DNA of 64,000 bases from Terracoccus sp. 273MFTsu3.1 (lineage in GTDB: Bacteria; Actinomycetota; Actinomycetes; Actinomycetales; Dermatophilaceae), in the NCBI RefSeq assembly GCF_000383675.1, contig NZ_KB911821.1:248001-312000 (forward strand), written 5' to 3'. Made by a program: the position numbers and the translations under genes. Positions 53,942 through 62,855 of this stretch are shown in pieces. The notes under the pieces are model-generated. The model was given only the letters and a program-made list of their open reading frames with translations, ran no database searches and had not been told where the DNA came from. Numbering within the stretch: position 1 is the first letter of the stretch; every line of letters starts with the position of its first letter.

Positions 53942-54598
53942 ATGCGCATCTCCGAGCTCGCCGACACCACCGGCGTCAGCATCCCCACGCTCAAGTACTA
54001 CCTGCGGGAAGGACTGCTCCACGCCGGCGTGGCGCAGGGCGCCACCCGCGCCTCCTACGACGAGACCCACGTCGAGCGGGTCCGCCTCGTGCGCACCCTC
54101 GTCGACGTGGGCCGGCTCTCGATCGAGCGGGTGCGTGAGGTCGTCCACGCCCTCGACGAGCCGCCCGCCAGCCGGCACGAGCTCCTCGGGGCAGCGCACG
54201 AGGCCCTGCGTCCGCACGTCACCCCGGGGGTCCCGGGGGACGTCACGCCCGAGTCGCTCGAGCGGGTGCGCGCCCTCGGACCGCCGGGGTGCGAGCACTC
54301 CCCGGCCGGTCTCCAGCTCGCCCAGGCACTCACGGCCGTTGCCGCGGGAGGGTGGAGCGTCGACGACGCGACACTCGACACGTGGCACCGGGCCATGCTG
54401 TCGGTCGCCGAGACCGACGTCGCCCCCGCGCTCGCCACCGCCCCGCCCGAGGAGGCCCTGCGCTACGCGATCGTGGGCACCGTCCTGACCGACCCGGTGC
54501 TGCTCGCCCTGAGACGTGTGGGGCAGGAGTCGGTCAGTGCCCGAAGGCTCGGCGGTCCACCGACGACGACCGGCCCCTCCGCGAGCACCGCGCACTAG
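53942..54598 (+). CDS. MerR-family transcriptional regulator
   Basis: The 218-residue protein has the MerR winged helix (MRISELADTTGVSIPTLKYY, then LREGLLHAGVAQ), and a dimerisation helix (IERVREVVHALDEPPASRHE). The C-terminal ~120 residues are larger than in metal-type MerR proteins and lack the Cys ligands, so it probably senses an organic molecule. It diverges from DUF4188 over a double dyad and precedes the MprF-like gene by ~50 bp, which could also be in its transcription unit. Confidence 0.9.
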   Translation: MRISELADTTGVSIPTLKYYLREGLLHAGVAQGATRASYDETHVERVRLVRTLVDVGRLSIERVREVVHALDEPPASRHELLGAAHEALRPHVTPGVPGDVTPESLERVRALGPPGCEHSPAGLQLAQALTAVAAGGWSVDDATLDTWHRAMLSVAETDVAPALATAPPEEALRYAIVGTVLTDPVLLALRRVGQESVSARRLGGPPTTTGPSASTAH

Positions 54599-54648
54599 CA
54601 TCGCAACAGGTCCACCGCGGACCGGAGACCCGGGAAGGGGCCGCGCGC

Positions 54649-56820
54649 GTGACGACAGCTTCGGACGACCCCGACGCCGCACGGGACCCCGGTCTGACGA
54701 CCCGGGCGGCCGCCCTGGCCCGCCGCCTGCCCTTCACGATCGCGGTCGTCGGCACCATGCTCGTCCTGGCGGTGGCGACAGGCACGCTGTGGAACGCGCT
54801 CGAGGACCGGGACCTCGTCGACCACGTCGCATACGGTCTCCCGGCTCTCCAGGACGGCCGCTGGTGGACCCCGGTCACCGGAGCCTTCTTCGCCCTCACC
54901 CCGGGGCAATACCTCCCCGTGGCCGGCGGGGCCCTGATCATGGTCGGCTGGTCGGAGTGGCGTCTGGGCACGCGTCGGGTCGTCGTCGCCGCGACGTCGA
55001 CGCATCTGGCGGGCGTCCTGCTGGCCTCGCTCTTCCTGCTCGTCGTGGGCGGCACCGGCTGGGAGTGGGCTGCCCGACTCGCGGCAGAGCTGGACGCCGG
55101 GTTCAGCGCCGGTGCCCTCGGAGCGGTCGCCGCGGCGAGCGCGACCCTGACCCCGCCGTGGCGCGGGCGCCTGCGAGCCGGCCTGTCGCTCTACGCCGTC
55201 GTCGCGCTCCTCTACGTCGGACGCCTCTGGGACCTCGAGCACGCCATCGGCATCTCGGTCGGGCTCGCGCTCGGGCCGGTTCTCCTCGGCCGCCGGCCGT
55301 CGCTGTCGATGCCCCGCTTCAGCCGGCACGAGTGGCGGGTCGTCTCATCGGCCTTCTACCTCGTCAGCGCACTGGTCCAGACGTTGCTCTACTTCACACC
55401 GTCGGACGGGCCGCTCGGAGCGACCTCCGACGACACGGACGCCTTCAGCGTCCTCATCAGCGCGGCCATCTCGCTCCTGCTCGCCGACGGCCTGCGGCGC
55501 GGCTCGCGTCGGGTGTGGTTCCTCGCCGGCGGCCTCGCGACCCTCTCCCTGCTGGCCCAGTCCCTGCTCATCGTCGTCGAGGTCGTGGCCCCGGACCAGC
55601 TCAACGGCGACGGACAGGTCGCCACGTCCATCCCCGAGCTCGTCGTCACGGTGGTCATCACGCTGCTCCAGCTCACCGTCCTCGTGCTCGGTCGGTCGGC
55701 CTTCCAGGCACGGTCACGCCGCAAGCGGCGCGCACAGCTCGCGACCGGCGCGAGCGACAGGGACACCGCGGTCGCCCTGCTCAAGGAGCACGGGGGGTCG
55801 ACGATGTCGTGGATGGGCACCTGGCCCGACAACCACTGGTACGTCCACCGCGACCCGTCGGGTGCGCCCGTCGGCTACGTCGCCTTCCAGGTCCACCGGG
55901 GCACGGCCATCGCCCTCGGCGATCCCGTCGCCGCAGACGCCGCGACGCGTGCTGACGTGCTGCAGGGCTTCGTCGACGAGCAGGAGACGCACGGCCTCAT
56001 GGTGTGCTTCTTCTCCGTGACGCAGGAGGTGGCGGACTGGGGACGTGCCCACGGCAGGCGCGACGTGCTCGTGGCCGAGGAGGCGATCATCGACCTGCCC
56101 GACCTCGAGTTCAAGGGCAAGTCCTGGCAGAGCGTCCGCACGGCCCTCAACCGCGCGACGAAGGACGGGATCAGCTACCGCGAGGGGAAGCTCGCCGAGA
56201 TGCCGCGCGGGCTGCTGACCCAGGTGCGCGCCATCTCCGAGCTCTGGGTCTCGGACAAGGGCCTGCCCGAGATGGGCTTCACGCTCGGGGGCGTCGACGA
56301 GGCCCTCGACCCTGACACGCGGGTCGGGCTGGCCGTCGATGCCGACATGACGGTCCACGGCGTGACCTCCTGGCTGCCCGTCCACTCCCCCGGCGGCGAG
56401 GTCCGCGGCTGGACGCTCGACGTCATGCGCCGGCTGCCGGACGGCTTCCGGCCGGTCACCGAGTTCCTCATCGCGAGTGCCTGCCTGTCCTTCCGCGAGC
56501 AGGGCGCCTCGTTCGTCTCGCTCTCGGGCGCTCCGCTGGCGCACTCGGGCGACGGGACGGCCGAGCGGGCCGCGCTCGAGCGGCTGCTCGACCAGCTCGG
56601 TGAGGCGATGGAGCCCCTGTACGGTTTCCGGTCGCTCGACAGCTTCAAGCAGAAGTTCCGGCCCCGGCACGAGCCGGTCTACCTCGTCTTCGCCGACGAG
56701 GCCGCCCTGCCGCGCATCGGACTCGCTCTCACGTCGGCGTACCTCCCCGGCGCCTCCCTGCGTGACCTGGCCCGCGCGGGGCTCCAGTCGCGCCGGGACG
56801 AGGCTCAGGTGTCCTTGTAG
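54649..56820 (+). CDS. MprF-like phosphatidylglycerol aminoacyltransferase (DUF2156)
   Basis: The 723-residue protein has 6-8 helices in the N-terminal half (PFTIAVVGTMLVLAVATGTL onward). A C-terminal DUF2156 domain begins near residue 365 (MGTWPDNHWYVHRDPSGAPV, TAIALGDPVAADAATR, RTALNRATKDGISYREGKLA, QKFRPRHEPVYLVFADEAAL). MprF enzymes transfer Lys or Ala from tRNA to phosphatidylglycerol, lowering net surface charge and resisting cationic peptides; the aminoacyl group here is not decided. GTG at 54649 has GAAGGGG upstream. It overlaps the convergent hydrolase by 16 bp. Confidence 0.87.
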   Translation: MTTASDDPDAARDPGLTTRAAALARRLPFTIAVVGTMLVLAVATGTLWNALEDRDLVDHVAYGLPALQDGRWWTPVTGAFFALTPGQYLPVAGGALIMVGWSEWRLGTRRVVVAATSTHLAGVLLASLFLLVVGGTGWEWAARLAAELDAGFSAGALGAVAAASATLTPPWRGRLRAGLSLYAVVALLYVGRLWDLEHAIGISVGLALGPVLLGRRPSLSMPRFSRHEWRVVSSAFYLVSALVQTLLYFTPSDGPLGATSDDTDAFSVLISAAISLLLADGLRRGSRRVWFLAGGLATLSLLAQSLLIVVEVVAPDQLNGDGQVATSIPELVVTVVITLLQLTVLVLGRSAFQARSRRKRRAQLATGASDRDTAVALLKEHGGSTMSWMGTWPDNHWYVHRDPSGAPVGYVAFQVHRGTAIALGDPVAADAATRADVLQGFVDEQETHGLMVCFFSVTQEVADWGRAHGRRDVLVAEEAIIDLPDLEFKGKSWQSVRTALNRATKDGISYREGKLAEMPRGLLTQVRAISELWVSDKGLPEMGFTLGGVDEALDPDTRVGLAVDADMTVHGVTSWLPVHSPGGEVRGWTLDVMRRLPDGFRPVTEFLIASACLSFREQGASFVSLSGAPLAHSGDGTAERAALERLLDQLGEAMEPLYGFRSLDSFKQKFRPRHEPVYLVFADEAALPRIGLALTSAYLPGASLRDLARAGLQSRRDEAQVSL

Positions 56821-58532
56821 GGCCGCTTCTCGAGGACGGAGGCCAGCGTGGCGGTCTTGTCGGGGGTCCAGCCGGGTGGGTTCGTCACGGCGACCCAGGA
56901 CTCGAGGTTGGACGTCGCGGAGTAGAGGTGGCCGTAGCCCATCGGGATGCTGCCCGCGCCGGGCAGGTCGAGCAGCACCTGCCACATCGTCACGAGCGGG
57001 AACCAGCCCATCCGCGCCGACACGTCCGGGCCCCGGTCGCCGTCCGTGAGCCACTCCGGCTGGCTGAAGGCCATGCTCGGTGAGAAGAAGACGATCGGGT
57101 CGCTCGCGTGCTGGAGGTAGACCAGCCGGGTCGGGCCCCAGGTCGCGCCCCCGCGGTCGAGACCGTTCTCCTCCGCGGTGAAGCGCACCGTGCGGCCCTG
57201 CTCGTAGACCGGCAGGTATGCCGGGCTGTCGGGTTGACGCTGCGCGGTGAGCCGGGCGTGCAGGTCGTTGACGAACGGCGGTCCCGACATGAGGGCGCCG
57301 TCGATCGGCTCGTTGATGACGTTGATCGAGGACAGGATGCTCTCGACCCCGAACGAGCCGAGCGACAGGCCGTAGAGGTAGAGCTTGGGCCGGGACGCCT
57401 CGGGCAGCGTCGACCAGTACTGGTGGATGGTGTCGAAGACGACCCGGGAGGTCTCCCGGACGGCGTCCTGGTCGGCCAGCAGCGAGATCCACGACGGCAG
57501 GTAGGAGTACTGCACGCCGGCGATGGCGGTGTCACCGTTCCAGAGGAACTCGAGCGGGTCGGTGCCGTTCTGGTCGAGGAAGCCGGTCCCGGTCGTCGTG
57601 GCGACGACGAGGACCTTCCGGTCGAACGCGCCGGTGCGTCTCAGCTCGGCCAGGACGACGTCGGCCCGCCCCTGGACCGTGTCGGCGGAGCGGAGACCGG
57701 CATAGACCCGGATCGGCTCCTTGGCGCCGCCGCCGTTCACGGCGTCGAGCTCGGCGACGGTCGGTCCCCCGCCGACGAAGTAGCGGCCCTGGCGGCCGAG
57801 CAGGTCCCAGCTGGACAGCGACTGCGGGCTGCCGGACCGCTCGGGGACCTGCGGACGGTTCATGTCCTCGGCGATGAGGGTGTCCCGTGGCGCGAAGGTG
57901 TTGTTGGCCACGGCGAAGAAACCGTTGACGAGGACGCCGGTCAGCAGCGACCAGATCAGGGCGAGCAGGACCGCCGAGCCGACGACGACCGCGACCCGGC
58001 GGGGCAGCCGGCGACCGAGCCAGCCGAACACGGTGCGGAAGAGCAGGCGCAGGCTCCGCGCGACGACGAGGATGAGGACGGCCAGCAGCACCGTGACCAC
58101 GATGACGACGGGCCACTGGGTCGGCGACGCCGGCTCCATCCCGTAGAGCGTGCGGATCTCGTTCTGCCAGCCGACCTGGCGCCACCCGGTGAAGACCGCC
58201 GCCCAGAGACCGAGGCCCACGAAGATCGCCACGAGCACGCGCCGCGCCCGGCCGGGCACGCTCGGGATCCCGAGGTAGCGCCAGAGCGCCTGGGCTCCCG
58301 CACCGATGCCGTAGCCGATCATCACCGTGACACCCGAGGCGATGCCCTGCACCACCGCGCCACGAGGCAGCAGCGAGGGCAGCAGCGACAGCGCGAAGAA
58401 CCACGCCGCCACGGTCAGGCCCACACCGGAGAACGTCATGTCGAAGACTCGGCGGGGAGCGCCGAGTGCGGGGCGCCAGGAGCGGCGACGGGCGGTGACC
58501 TCCGGAGGGGCGACGGCGGTCGTTGCAGTCAT
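56805..58532 (-). CDS. Membrane alpha/beta-hydrolase (Abhydrolase_9 family)
   Basis: The 575-residue protein has four N-terminal helices (GLTVAAWFFALSLLPSLLPR, then VMIGYGIGAGAQALWRYL, PVVIVVTVLLAVLILVVARS and VVVGSAVLLALIWSLLTGVL). A C-terminal alpha/beta-hydrolase domain follows (~225-575). YLYGLSLGSFGVESILSS is the nucleophile elbow, VVATTTGTGFLDQNGTDPLE and YLQHASDPIVFFSPSMAF are family blocks. Abhydrolase_9 proteins are typical of actinobacteria; substrate unknown, lipids or membrane esters are plausible. It converges on the MprF-like gene, both acting at the membrane. Confidence 0.85.
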   Translation of the reverse strand: MTATTAVAPPEVTARRRSWRPALGAPRRVFDMTFSGVGLTVAAWFFALSLLPSLLPRGAVVQGIASGVTVMIGYGIGAGAQALWRYLGIPSVPGRARRVLVAIFVGLGLWAAVFTGWRQVGWQNEIRTLYGMEPASPTQWPVVIVVTVLLAVLILVVARSLRLLFRTVFGWLGRRLPRRVAVVVGSAVLLALIWSLLTGVLVNGFFAVANNTFAPRDTLIAEDMNRPQVPERSGSPQSLSSWDLLGRQGRYFVGGGPTVAELDAVNGGGAKEPIRVYAGLRSADTVQGRADVVLAELRRTGAFDRKVLVVATTTGTGFLDQNGTDPLEFLWNGDTAIAGVQYSYLPSWISLLADQDAVRETSRVVFDTIHQYWSTLPEASRPKLYLYGLSLGSFGVESILSSINVINEPIDGALMSGPPFVNDLHARLTAQRQPDSPAYLPVYEQGRTVRFTAEENGLDRGGATWGPTRLVYLQHASDPIVFFSPSMAFSQPEWLTDGDRGPDVSARMGWFPLVTMWQVLLDLPGAGSIPMGYGHLYSATSNLESWVAVTNPPGWTPDKTATLASVLEKRPYKDT

Positions 58533-58609
58533 GCGGCGGCTCCTTGCTCGGCGTGCCTATGACGAGCGTCAGCATAGGGTGCGTCGACCGTGGGCGCCCT
58601 GACACGCAC

Positions 58610-58641
58610 GAAGACCCCGGTCCGTGTGGACCGGGGTCTTC
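58610..58641 (-). terminator. Terminator of the tRNA-Gln/tRNA-Glu unit
   Basis: GAAGACCCCGGTCC pairs with GGACCGGGGTCTTC (58610-58641) around GTGT. The stem has 14 pairs. It lies 22 bp beyond tRNA-Glu on the minus strand. Confidence 0.75.
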
Positions 58642-58663
58642 CTGTGCTCTCGCGAGCATCACG

Positions 58664-58736
58664 TAGCCCCGACGGGATTCGAACCCGCGCTACCGCCTTG
58701 AGAGGGCGGCGTGCTAGGCCGCTACACAACGGGGCC
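58664..58736 (-). tRNA. tRNA-Glu (anticodon CTC)
   Basis: On the minus strand the acceptor GGCCCCG pairs with CGGGGCT (one G-T), and the D-arm is TAGCGGCCTAGCA. The anticodon stem-loop is CCGCC-CTCTCAA-GGCGG with anticodon CTC, and the T-arm is GCGGGTTCGAATCCCGT. The discriminator is A and CCA is not encoded. It is the last gene of a minus-strand group including tRNA-Gln. Confidence 0.95.
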
Positions 58737-58827
58737 GTGAGCGGTGCCGAGCGGACTCGGCACGAGAAGAAACCTTACCGTGAAGGCTGGATTTCTCCGA
58801 ATCGGCTCACGTTGCCGTGAACCAGAG

Positions 58828-58899
58828 CTGGGGTACCAGGACTCGAACCTAGAATGACGGAACCAGAAACCGTAGTGTTGCCAATTACACCATACCCCA
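58828..58899 (-). tRNA. tRNA-Gln (anticodon CTG)
   Basis: On the minus strand the acceptor TGGGGTA pairs with TACCCCA. The anticodon arm is ACGGT-TTCTGGT-TCCGT, with the T-T pair at the base of the loop usual for tRNA-Gln and anticodon CTG. The T-arm is CTAGGTTCGAGTCCTGG. No CCA is encoded. It lies 91 bp upstream of tRNA-Glu, in the same orientation. Confidence 0.93.
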
Positions 58900-58956
58900 A
58901 GGGGTTTCACTCCGAGCCTGCCTCGCGGCCGGTACGGGGTGAACCGAATGGGAATA

Positions 58957-59712
58957 CTACCGGTCCGTGAGCGGTGGCCCAAATCGGCGGTCGAGCGCAG
59001 CCGATACCTCGTCCAGACCGCGCACGCTGGCCACCGGCTCGCTCGTCCCGAGACCCCGTCGATCGAGCCAGACGGCACGCAGGCCGGCAGCCTGGGCCCC
59101 GAGCACGTCCCACTCGATGCTGTCTCCGATGCAGACCACCCGGTGGGGCTGGGCACCGACGAGCCGGCACGCCTCGAGGTAGACGCGCAGGTCGGGCTTG
59201 CCGAAGCCGAGCGTGTCGGTCGTGACGACGACCTCGAAGCGCTCGGCGAGGTCCAGGGCCTCGAGCTTGACGCGGGTCGGCGCGTGCGCCGAGTTCGTCA
59301 GCAGCGCGACGGGAAGCCCCTCCTGCTCGGCGGTGGACAGCAGGCCCGGCACGTCCGGGAAGAGGCGCTGCGCGCTGCGGAAGGCGGGGGCGTACGCGTC
59401 CTCGAAGGACTGGTGCGCGCCGTCGGGGACCTCGAGGCCGAAGGCCACGGCCACCTCGGCGAGACGACCCGACCGCATCGTGTCGAACGGGACGTCGCCG
59501 GAGGCGTAGCGCGGGAACCAGCGCTCCGGGTCGTCGTAGTAGCGCTGCGCCATGGCGCGGTGGTCCACGCCCGAGCGGTGCGGCCAGATCGCCGCCGCCG
59601 CCTCGGTCCCGGCGGCGACCATCGCCTCCTGCGTGTCCACGATGGTGTCGTCGACGTCGAGCAGCACGGCGTGCACGCCGTCGAGGACGGCGGCGAGGGT
59701 GGGCGGGTTCAC
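58957..59712 (-). CDS. HAD-superfamily hydrolase
   Basis: The 251-residue protein has motif I AVLLDVDDTIVDTQEAM (two catalytic Asp) and motif II in PVALLTNSAHAPTRVKLEAL. The Lys and Asp of motifs III and IV are in TLGFGKPDLRVYLEA and VVCIGDSIEWDVLGAQAA. The cap between motif I and II is helical, as in phosphoglycolate phosphatase or haloacid dehalogenase. GTG at 59712. It lies between the GNAT gene and tRNA-Gln. Substrate unknown. Confidence 0.88.
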   Translation of the reverse strand: MNPPTLAAVLDGVHAVLLDVDDTIVDTQEAMVAAGTEAAAAIWPHRSGVDHRAMAQRYYDDPERWFPRYASGDVPFDTMRSGRLAEVAVAFGLEVPDGAHQSFEDAYAPAFRSAQRLFPDVPGLLSTAEQEGLPVALLTNSAHAPTRVKLEALDLAERFEVVVTTDTLGFGKPDLRVYLEACRLVGAQPHRVVCIGDSIEWDVLGAQAAGLRAVWLDRRGLGTSEPVASVRGLDEVSAALDRRFGPPLTDR

Positions 59713-59725
59713 GAGTGGACTCCTG

Positions 59726-60373
59726 TCACGGATCGAGGCCGAAGAGGGGCAGGGCCGCGTCGACACCCTCGACGACGACGTGCCGCGACCAGCCCGAGGC
59801 ATCCCACGTCGCCCGGTCGAGACGCACGTGCTGCAGCGTCTGCCCCGAGTGCTCGAGCACCGAACGGTGGGTGTCGCGGTAGCCGAGGGAGCGCGAGACG
59901 CCGAGGGACGCCGCGTTGTCGACCACTGCCGAACTGATCGCCGCCTCGGCCCCCAGCGGGCCGAAGGCGAGGGCGAGCACCGCGGCGCGCATCTGCCTGC
60001 CGAGCCCCCTCCCCCGCGCCCGGGCGACGAGCCAGGACGAGGAGTCGACAGTGCGGTCGGAGCGCCAGTCGGGTCCCTCGAGCCACTGGGCGCCCACGAC
60101 GACACCGGCCGAACGGACGACGAAGGGCAACGCCCAGTCGTCGGGCGACCACATCCCGAGAGCGCGCCAGTAGCCCTGCGCGACGACGGCCCGACGGTTC
60201 GCCGGGACGTCGAGGCCGGCATACGTCGTCGCGTGCGGGTTGAGCTCGAGGTCGTCGGGCAGCAGGGCCCACACCGTCGGCAGGTCCGCCTCGGTCATGA
60301 CCGTCAGGTCGAGGTCGGCCGTTCGCAGGCGGATGCCGTGCAGCGGCCAGGACCAGCCCCCCACGCCCTCCAC
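59726..60373 (-). CDS. GNAT-family N-acetyltransferase
   Basis: The 215-residue protein is a RimJ/RimL-like GNAT. It has acetyl-CoA loop VARARGRGLGRQMRAAVLAL, then AISSAVVDNAASLGVSRSLG and SWLVARARGRGLGR, typical of the family. It sits 10 bp downstream of gltX and 13 bp upstream of the HAD gene, so the three are probably one operon. The acceptor (protein N-terminus or small molecule) is not known. Confidence 0.88.
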   Translation of the reverse strand: MEGVGGWSWPLHGIRLRTADLDLTVMTEADLPTVWALLPDDLELNPHATTYAGLDVPANRRAVVAQGYWRALGMWSPDDWALPFVVRSAGVVVGAQWLEGPDWRSDRTVDSSSWLVARARGRGLGRQMRAAVLALAFGPLGAEAAISSAVVDNAASLGVSRSLGYRDTHRSVLEHSGQTLQHVRLDRATWDASGWSRHVVVEGVDAALPLFGLDP

Positions 60374-60383
60374 GCCGGTGTCC

Positions 60384-62000
60384 TCAGAGCGAGTCGCGCA
60401 GCGACCGGAGGCGGCTCAGGGTCGAGGTCTTGCCGAGGATCTCCATCGACTCGAACAGCGGCGGCGAGATCCGCGCGCCCGAGACGGCCGTGCGCAGCGG
60501 GCCGAAGGCGAGGCGCGGCTTGATGCCGAGCCCGTCGACGATCGCGGCGCGCAGCGCCTCCTCGATGCCCGCGGCATGCCAGGGGCTGCCCGTGCCGAGG
60601 ACACCGGTGCCGTGGTCGTCGATGTCGCCGAGCACCTTGAGCGCCGCGTCGAGCACGGCCGGCGCGTCGTCCTTGAGCTGGGCACGCGCGTCGTCGTCGA
60701 TGACGAGCTGGTCGTCGGCGACGAAGAACGGACGCACGAGCGCCGGCGCCTCGGTGAGCAGGGCCATGCGGGTCTGGATGAGCTCCGCCACGGACTTGAG
60801 GCGCGCCAGCTCACCGAGCGACTGCGTCTCGCCGAGCACGCCGTCGGCGACGAGATAGGGCAGCAGCCGGCTCGCGAACTCGCCCACCTCGAGCGAGCGG
60901 ATGTAGACGCCGTTGAGCCAGTCGAGCTTCTTGAGGTCGAAGATCGGGCCGATCGGGTTGACCTTGGCCCAGTCGAAGGTGCGGCTGAACTCCTCGAAGG
61001 TGAAGACCTCGACGTCTGCTCCCTCGGCGTCCTGCTGCGGCGGGTAGGCCAGCAGCGCAAGGAAGTTCACGAGAGCCTCGGGTAGGTAGCCCTGCTCGCG
61101 GAACCACGTGAGACGCGCGGCGGGGTTCTTCCGCTTGGAGATCTTGGACTTGTCGGTGTTGCGCAGCAGCGGCATGTGCGCGAACGCCGGCGGCTCGAGC
61201 CCGAGCCAGCGGTAGAGCAGGACGTGCTTCGGCGTGGAGCTGATCCACTCCTCGCCGCGCACGACGTGGGTGATGCCCATGAGGTGGTCGTCGACGACGA
61301 CCGCGAGGTGGTAGGTCGGGAACCCGTCGGCCTTGAGGATCACCTGGTCGTCGGGGCGGGGCGCCGAGACCTTGCCGCGGATGACGTCGTCGAAGACGAG
61401 CGGCACGTCGTCGGGGACGAGCATGCGCACGACCGGCGTCTCGCTGAAGCCGGGCAGCGCGGCGCGCTCCTCACGGGTCTTGCCGACGCAGAGACGGTCG
61501 TAGCCGGTCGGCTGCTTCGTCTTCTGCTGGATCTCGCGCATCTGGTCGAGGCGCTCCTTGGAGCACCAGCAGTGGTACGCGTGGCCGTCCTCGAGGAGGC
61601 GCTCGACGTAGGGGCGGTACGTGTCCAGACGCTCGGACTGGCGGTACGGCGCGAAGGGCCCACCGATGTCCGGCCCCTCGTCCCAGTGCAGCCCGAGCCA
61701 CGCGAGGGTGTCGTAGAGCTGGGCCTCGGAGTCCTCGCGGAAGCGCGCCCGGTCGGTGTCCTCGACGCGGAGGACGAACTGGCCGCCCTGCTGCCGGGTG
61801 AAGGCGAGGTTGAAGAGCGACATGTAGGCCGTGCCCACGTGCGGGTCGCCGGTCGGGCTCGGGGCGACACGGGTGCGCACCGGGCCGGAGCCGTCCGAGG
61901 TCGAGACGCGGACGTGCTCCTCGGTGCGGATCTCGACGTGCTCGCCGGCGTCGCTGGCGGGGGAAGACGGCATACCTGTGCTGGTCGTGTTGTCGCTCAT
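60384..62000 (-). CDS. gltX: Glutamyl-tRNA synthetase
   Basis: The 538-residue class I synthetase has the HIGH-type motif in VAPSPTGDPHVGTAYMSLFN, the catalytic loop EDTDRARFREDSEAQLYDTL, and the KMSKS-type motif SKISKRKNPAARL. Actinobacteria usually lack GlnRS, so GltX charges both tRNA-Glu and tRNA-Gln with Glu, the latter then amidated by GatCAB. Both tRNA genes lie downstream in this window. It has a ~45-residue N-terminal extension rich in Ser/Thr; the start could be further in. Confidence 0.96.
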   Translation of the reverse strand: MSDNTTSTGMPSSPASDAGEHVEIRTEEHVRVSTSDGSGPVRTRVAPSPTGDPHVGTAYMSLFNLAFTRQQGGQFVLRVEDTDRARFREDSEAQLYDTLAWLGLHWDEGPDIGGPFAPYRQSERLDTYRPYVERLLEDGHAYHCWCSKERLDQMREIQQKTKQPTGYDRLCVGKTREERAALPGFSETPVVRMLVPDDVPLVFDDVIRGKVSAPRPDDQVILKADGFPTYHLAVVVDDHLMGITHVVRGEEWISSTPKHVLLYRWLGLEPPAFAHMPLLRNTDKSKISKRKNPAARLTWFREQGYLPEALVNFLALLAYPPQQDAEGADVEVFTFEEFSRTFDWAKVNPIGPIFDLKKLDWLNGVYIRSLEVGEFASRLLPYLVADGVLGETQSLGELARLKSVAELIQTRMALLTEAPALVRPFFVADDQLVIDDDARAQLKDDAPAVLDAALKVLGDIDDHGTGVLGTGSPWHAAGIEEALRAAIVDGLGIKPRLAFGPLRTAVSGARISPPLFESMEILGKTSTLSRLRSLRDSL

Positions 62001-62033
62001 GGTGCGACCCAGCCTAGTGGGAGCCCGAAAGGG

Positions 62034-62813
62034 TCAGCGACGCACGAAGGTGTTGGTCAGCGACCCGATGCCGGCGATCTCGACCGTGACCTGCTGACCC
62101 GCCTCGACGAGCCCGACGCCGGCCGGGGTGCCGGTCAGGATGACGTCACCGGGCAGCAGCGTGAACGCCGCCGAGGCGTACTCGATGATCGTCGCGATGC
62201 CGTGGATCATGTCGGCGGTCGTGCCGTCCTGCTTCACGTCGCCGTCGAGCGTCGTGACGATCGAGAGGTCGGCGGTGTCGAGCTCGGTCTCGACCCACGG
62301 GCCGAGCGGGCAGCTCGTGTCGAAGCCCTTGGCGCGGGCCCACTGGCCGTCGCTGCGCTGCCAGTCCCGGGCCGTGACGTCGTTGGCGATGGTGTAGCCG
62401 TAGATGCACTCGGCCGCGTCCTTGGCCTTGACGCCCTTCGTGATCGTCTTGATGACGACCGCGAGCTCGCCCTCGTAGGAGATCTCGCTGCTGCCGGCCG
62501 GGAGCACGACCGGGTCGAACGGACCGACGACGGCGGTGTTGGGCTTGAAGAACATCATCGGCTCGGCCGGGGCCTCGCCGCCCATCTCCTTGGCGTGGTC
62601 TGCGTAGTTCTTGCCGATCGCCACGATCTTGGAGCGCGGGATGACGGGGGCGAGGAGGCGCACGTCGTCGAGCATGACCGGCGGCTGTCCGCTCGGCTGG
62701 AGGCCGATGTAGAGCGGGTCGCCGGCCAGCGGCGTGATCACCTCGCTGCCGGGGTCGCCCTGGACGATGCCGTATGCCGGGTCGTCCCCGGTCGTGAACC
62801 TCGCGATGCGCAC
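62034..62813 (-). CDS. Fumarylacetoacetate hydrolase family protein
   Basis: The 259-residue protein has the FAH C-terminal fold: AIGKNYADHAKEMGGEAP, SEISYEGELAVVIKTITKGV and GYTIANDVTARDWQRSDGQW carry metal ligands Glu/Glu/Asp. GDVILTGTPAGVGLVEAGQQ is a later conserved block. Members are 2-hydroxyhepta-2,4-diene-1,7-dioate isomerase-, acylpyruvase- or oxaloacetate tautomerase-like. It precedes gltX by 33 bp in the same direction, an association often seen in actinobacteria. Confidence 0.9.
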   Translation of the reverse strand: MRIARFTTGDDPAYGIVQGDPGSEVITPLAGDPLYIGLQPSGQPPVMLDDVRLLAPVIPRSKIVAIGKNYADHAKEMGGEAPAEPMMFFKPNTAVVGPFDPVVLPAGSSEISYEGELAVVIKTITKGVKAKDAAECIYGYTIANDVTARDWQRSDGQWARAKGFDTSCPLGPWVETELDTADLSIVTTLDGDVKQDGTTADMIHGIATIIEYASAAFTLLPGDVILTGTPAGVGLVEAGQQVTVEIAGIGSLTNTFVRR

Positions 62814-62855
62814 GCGCCCACCCTACGACGGGTGAGACTTCCCCGCGGAGGGCGG

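Noticed and set aside
58664-58899. tRNA genes considered as integration sites of a mobile element
   Set aside because: No integrase, direct repeat of the tRNA 3' end or change in base composition is seen beside them.
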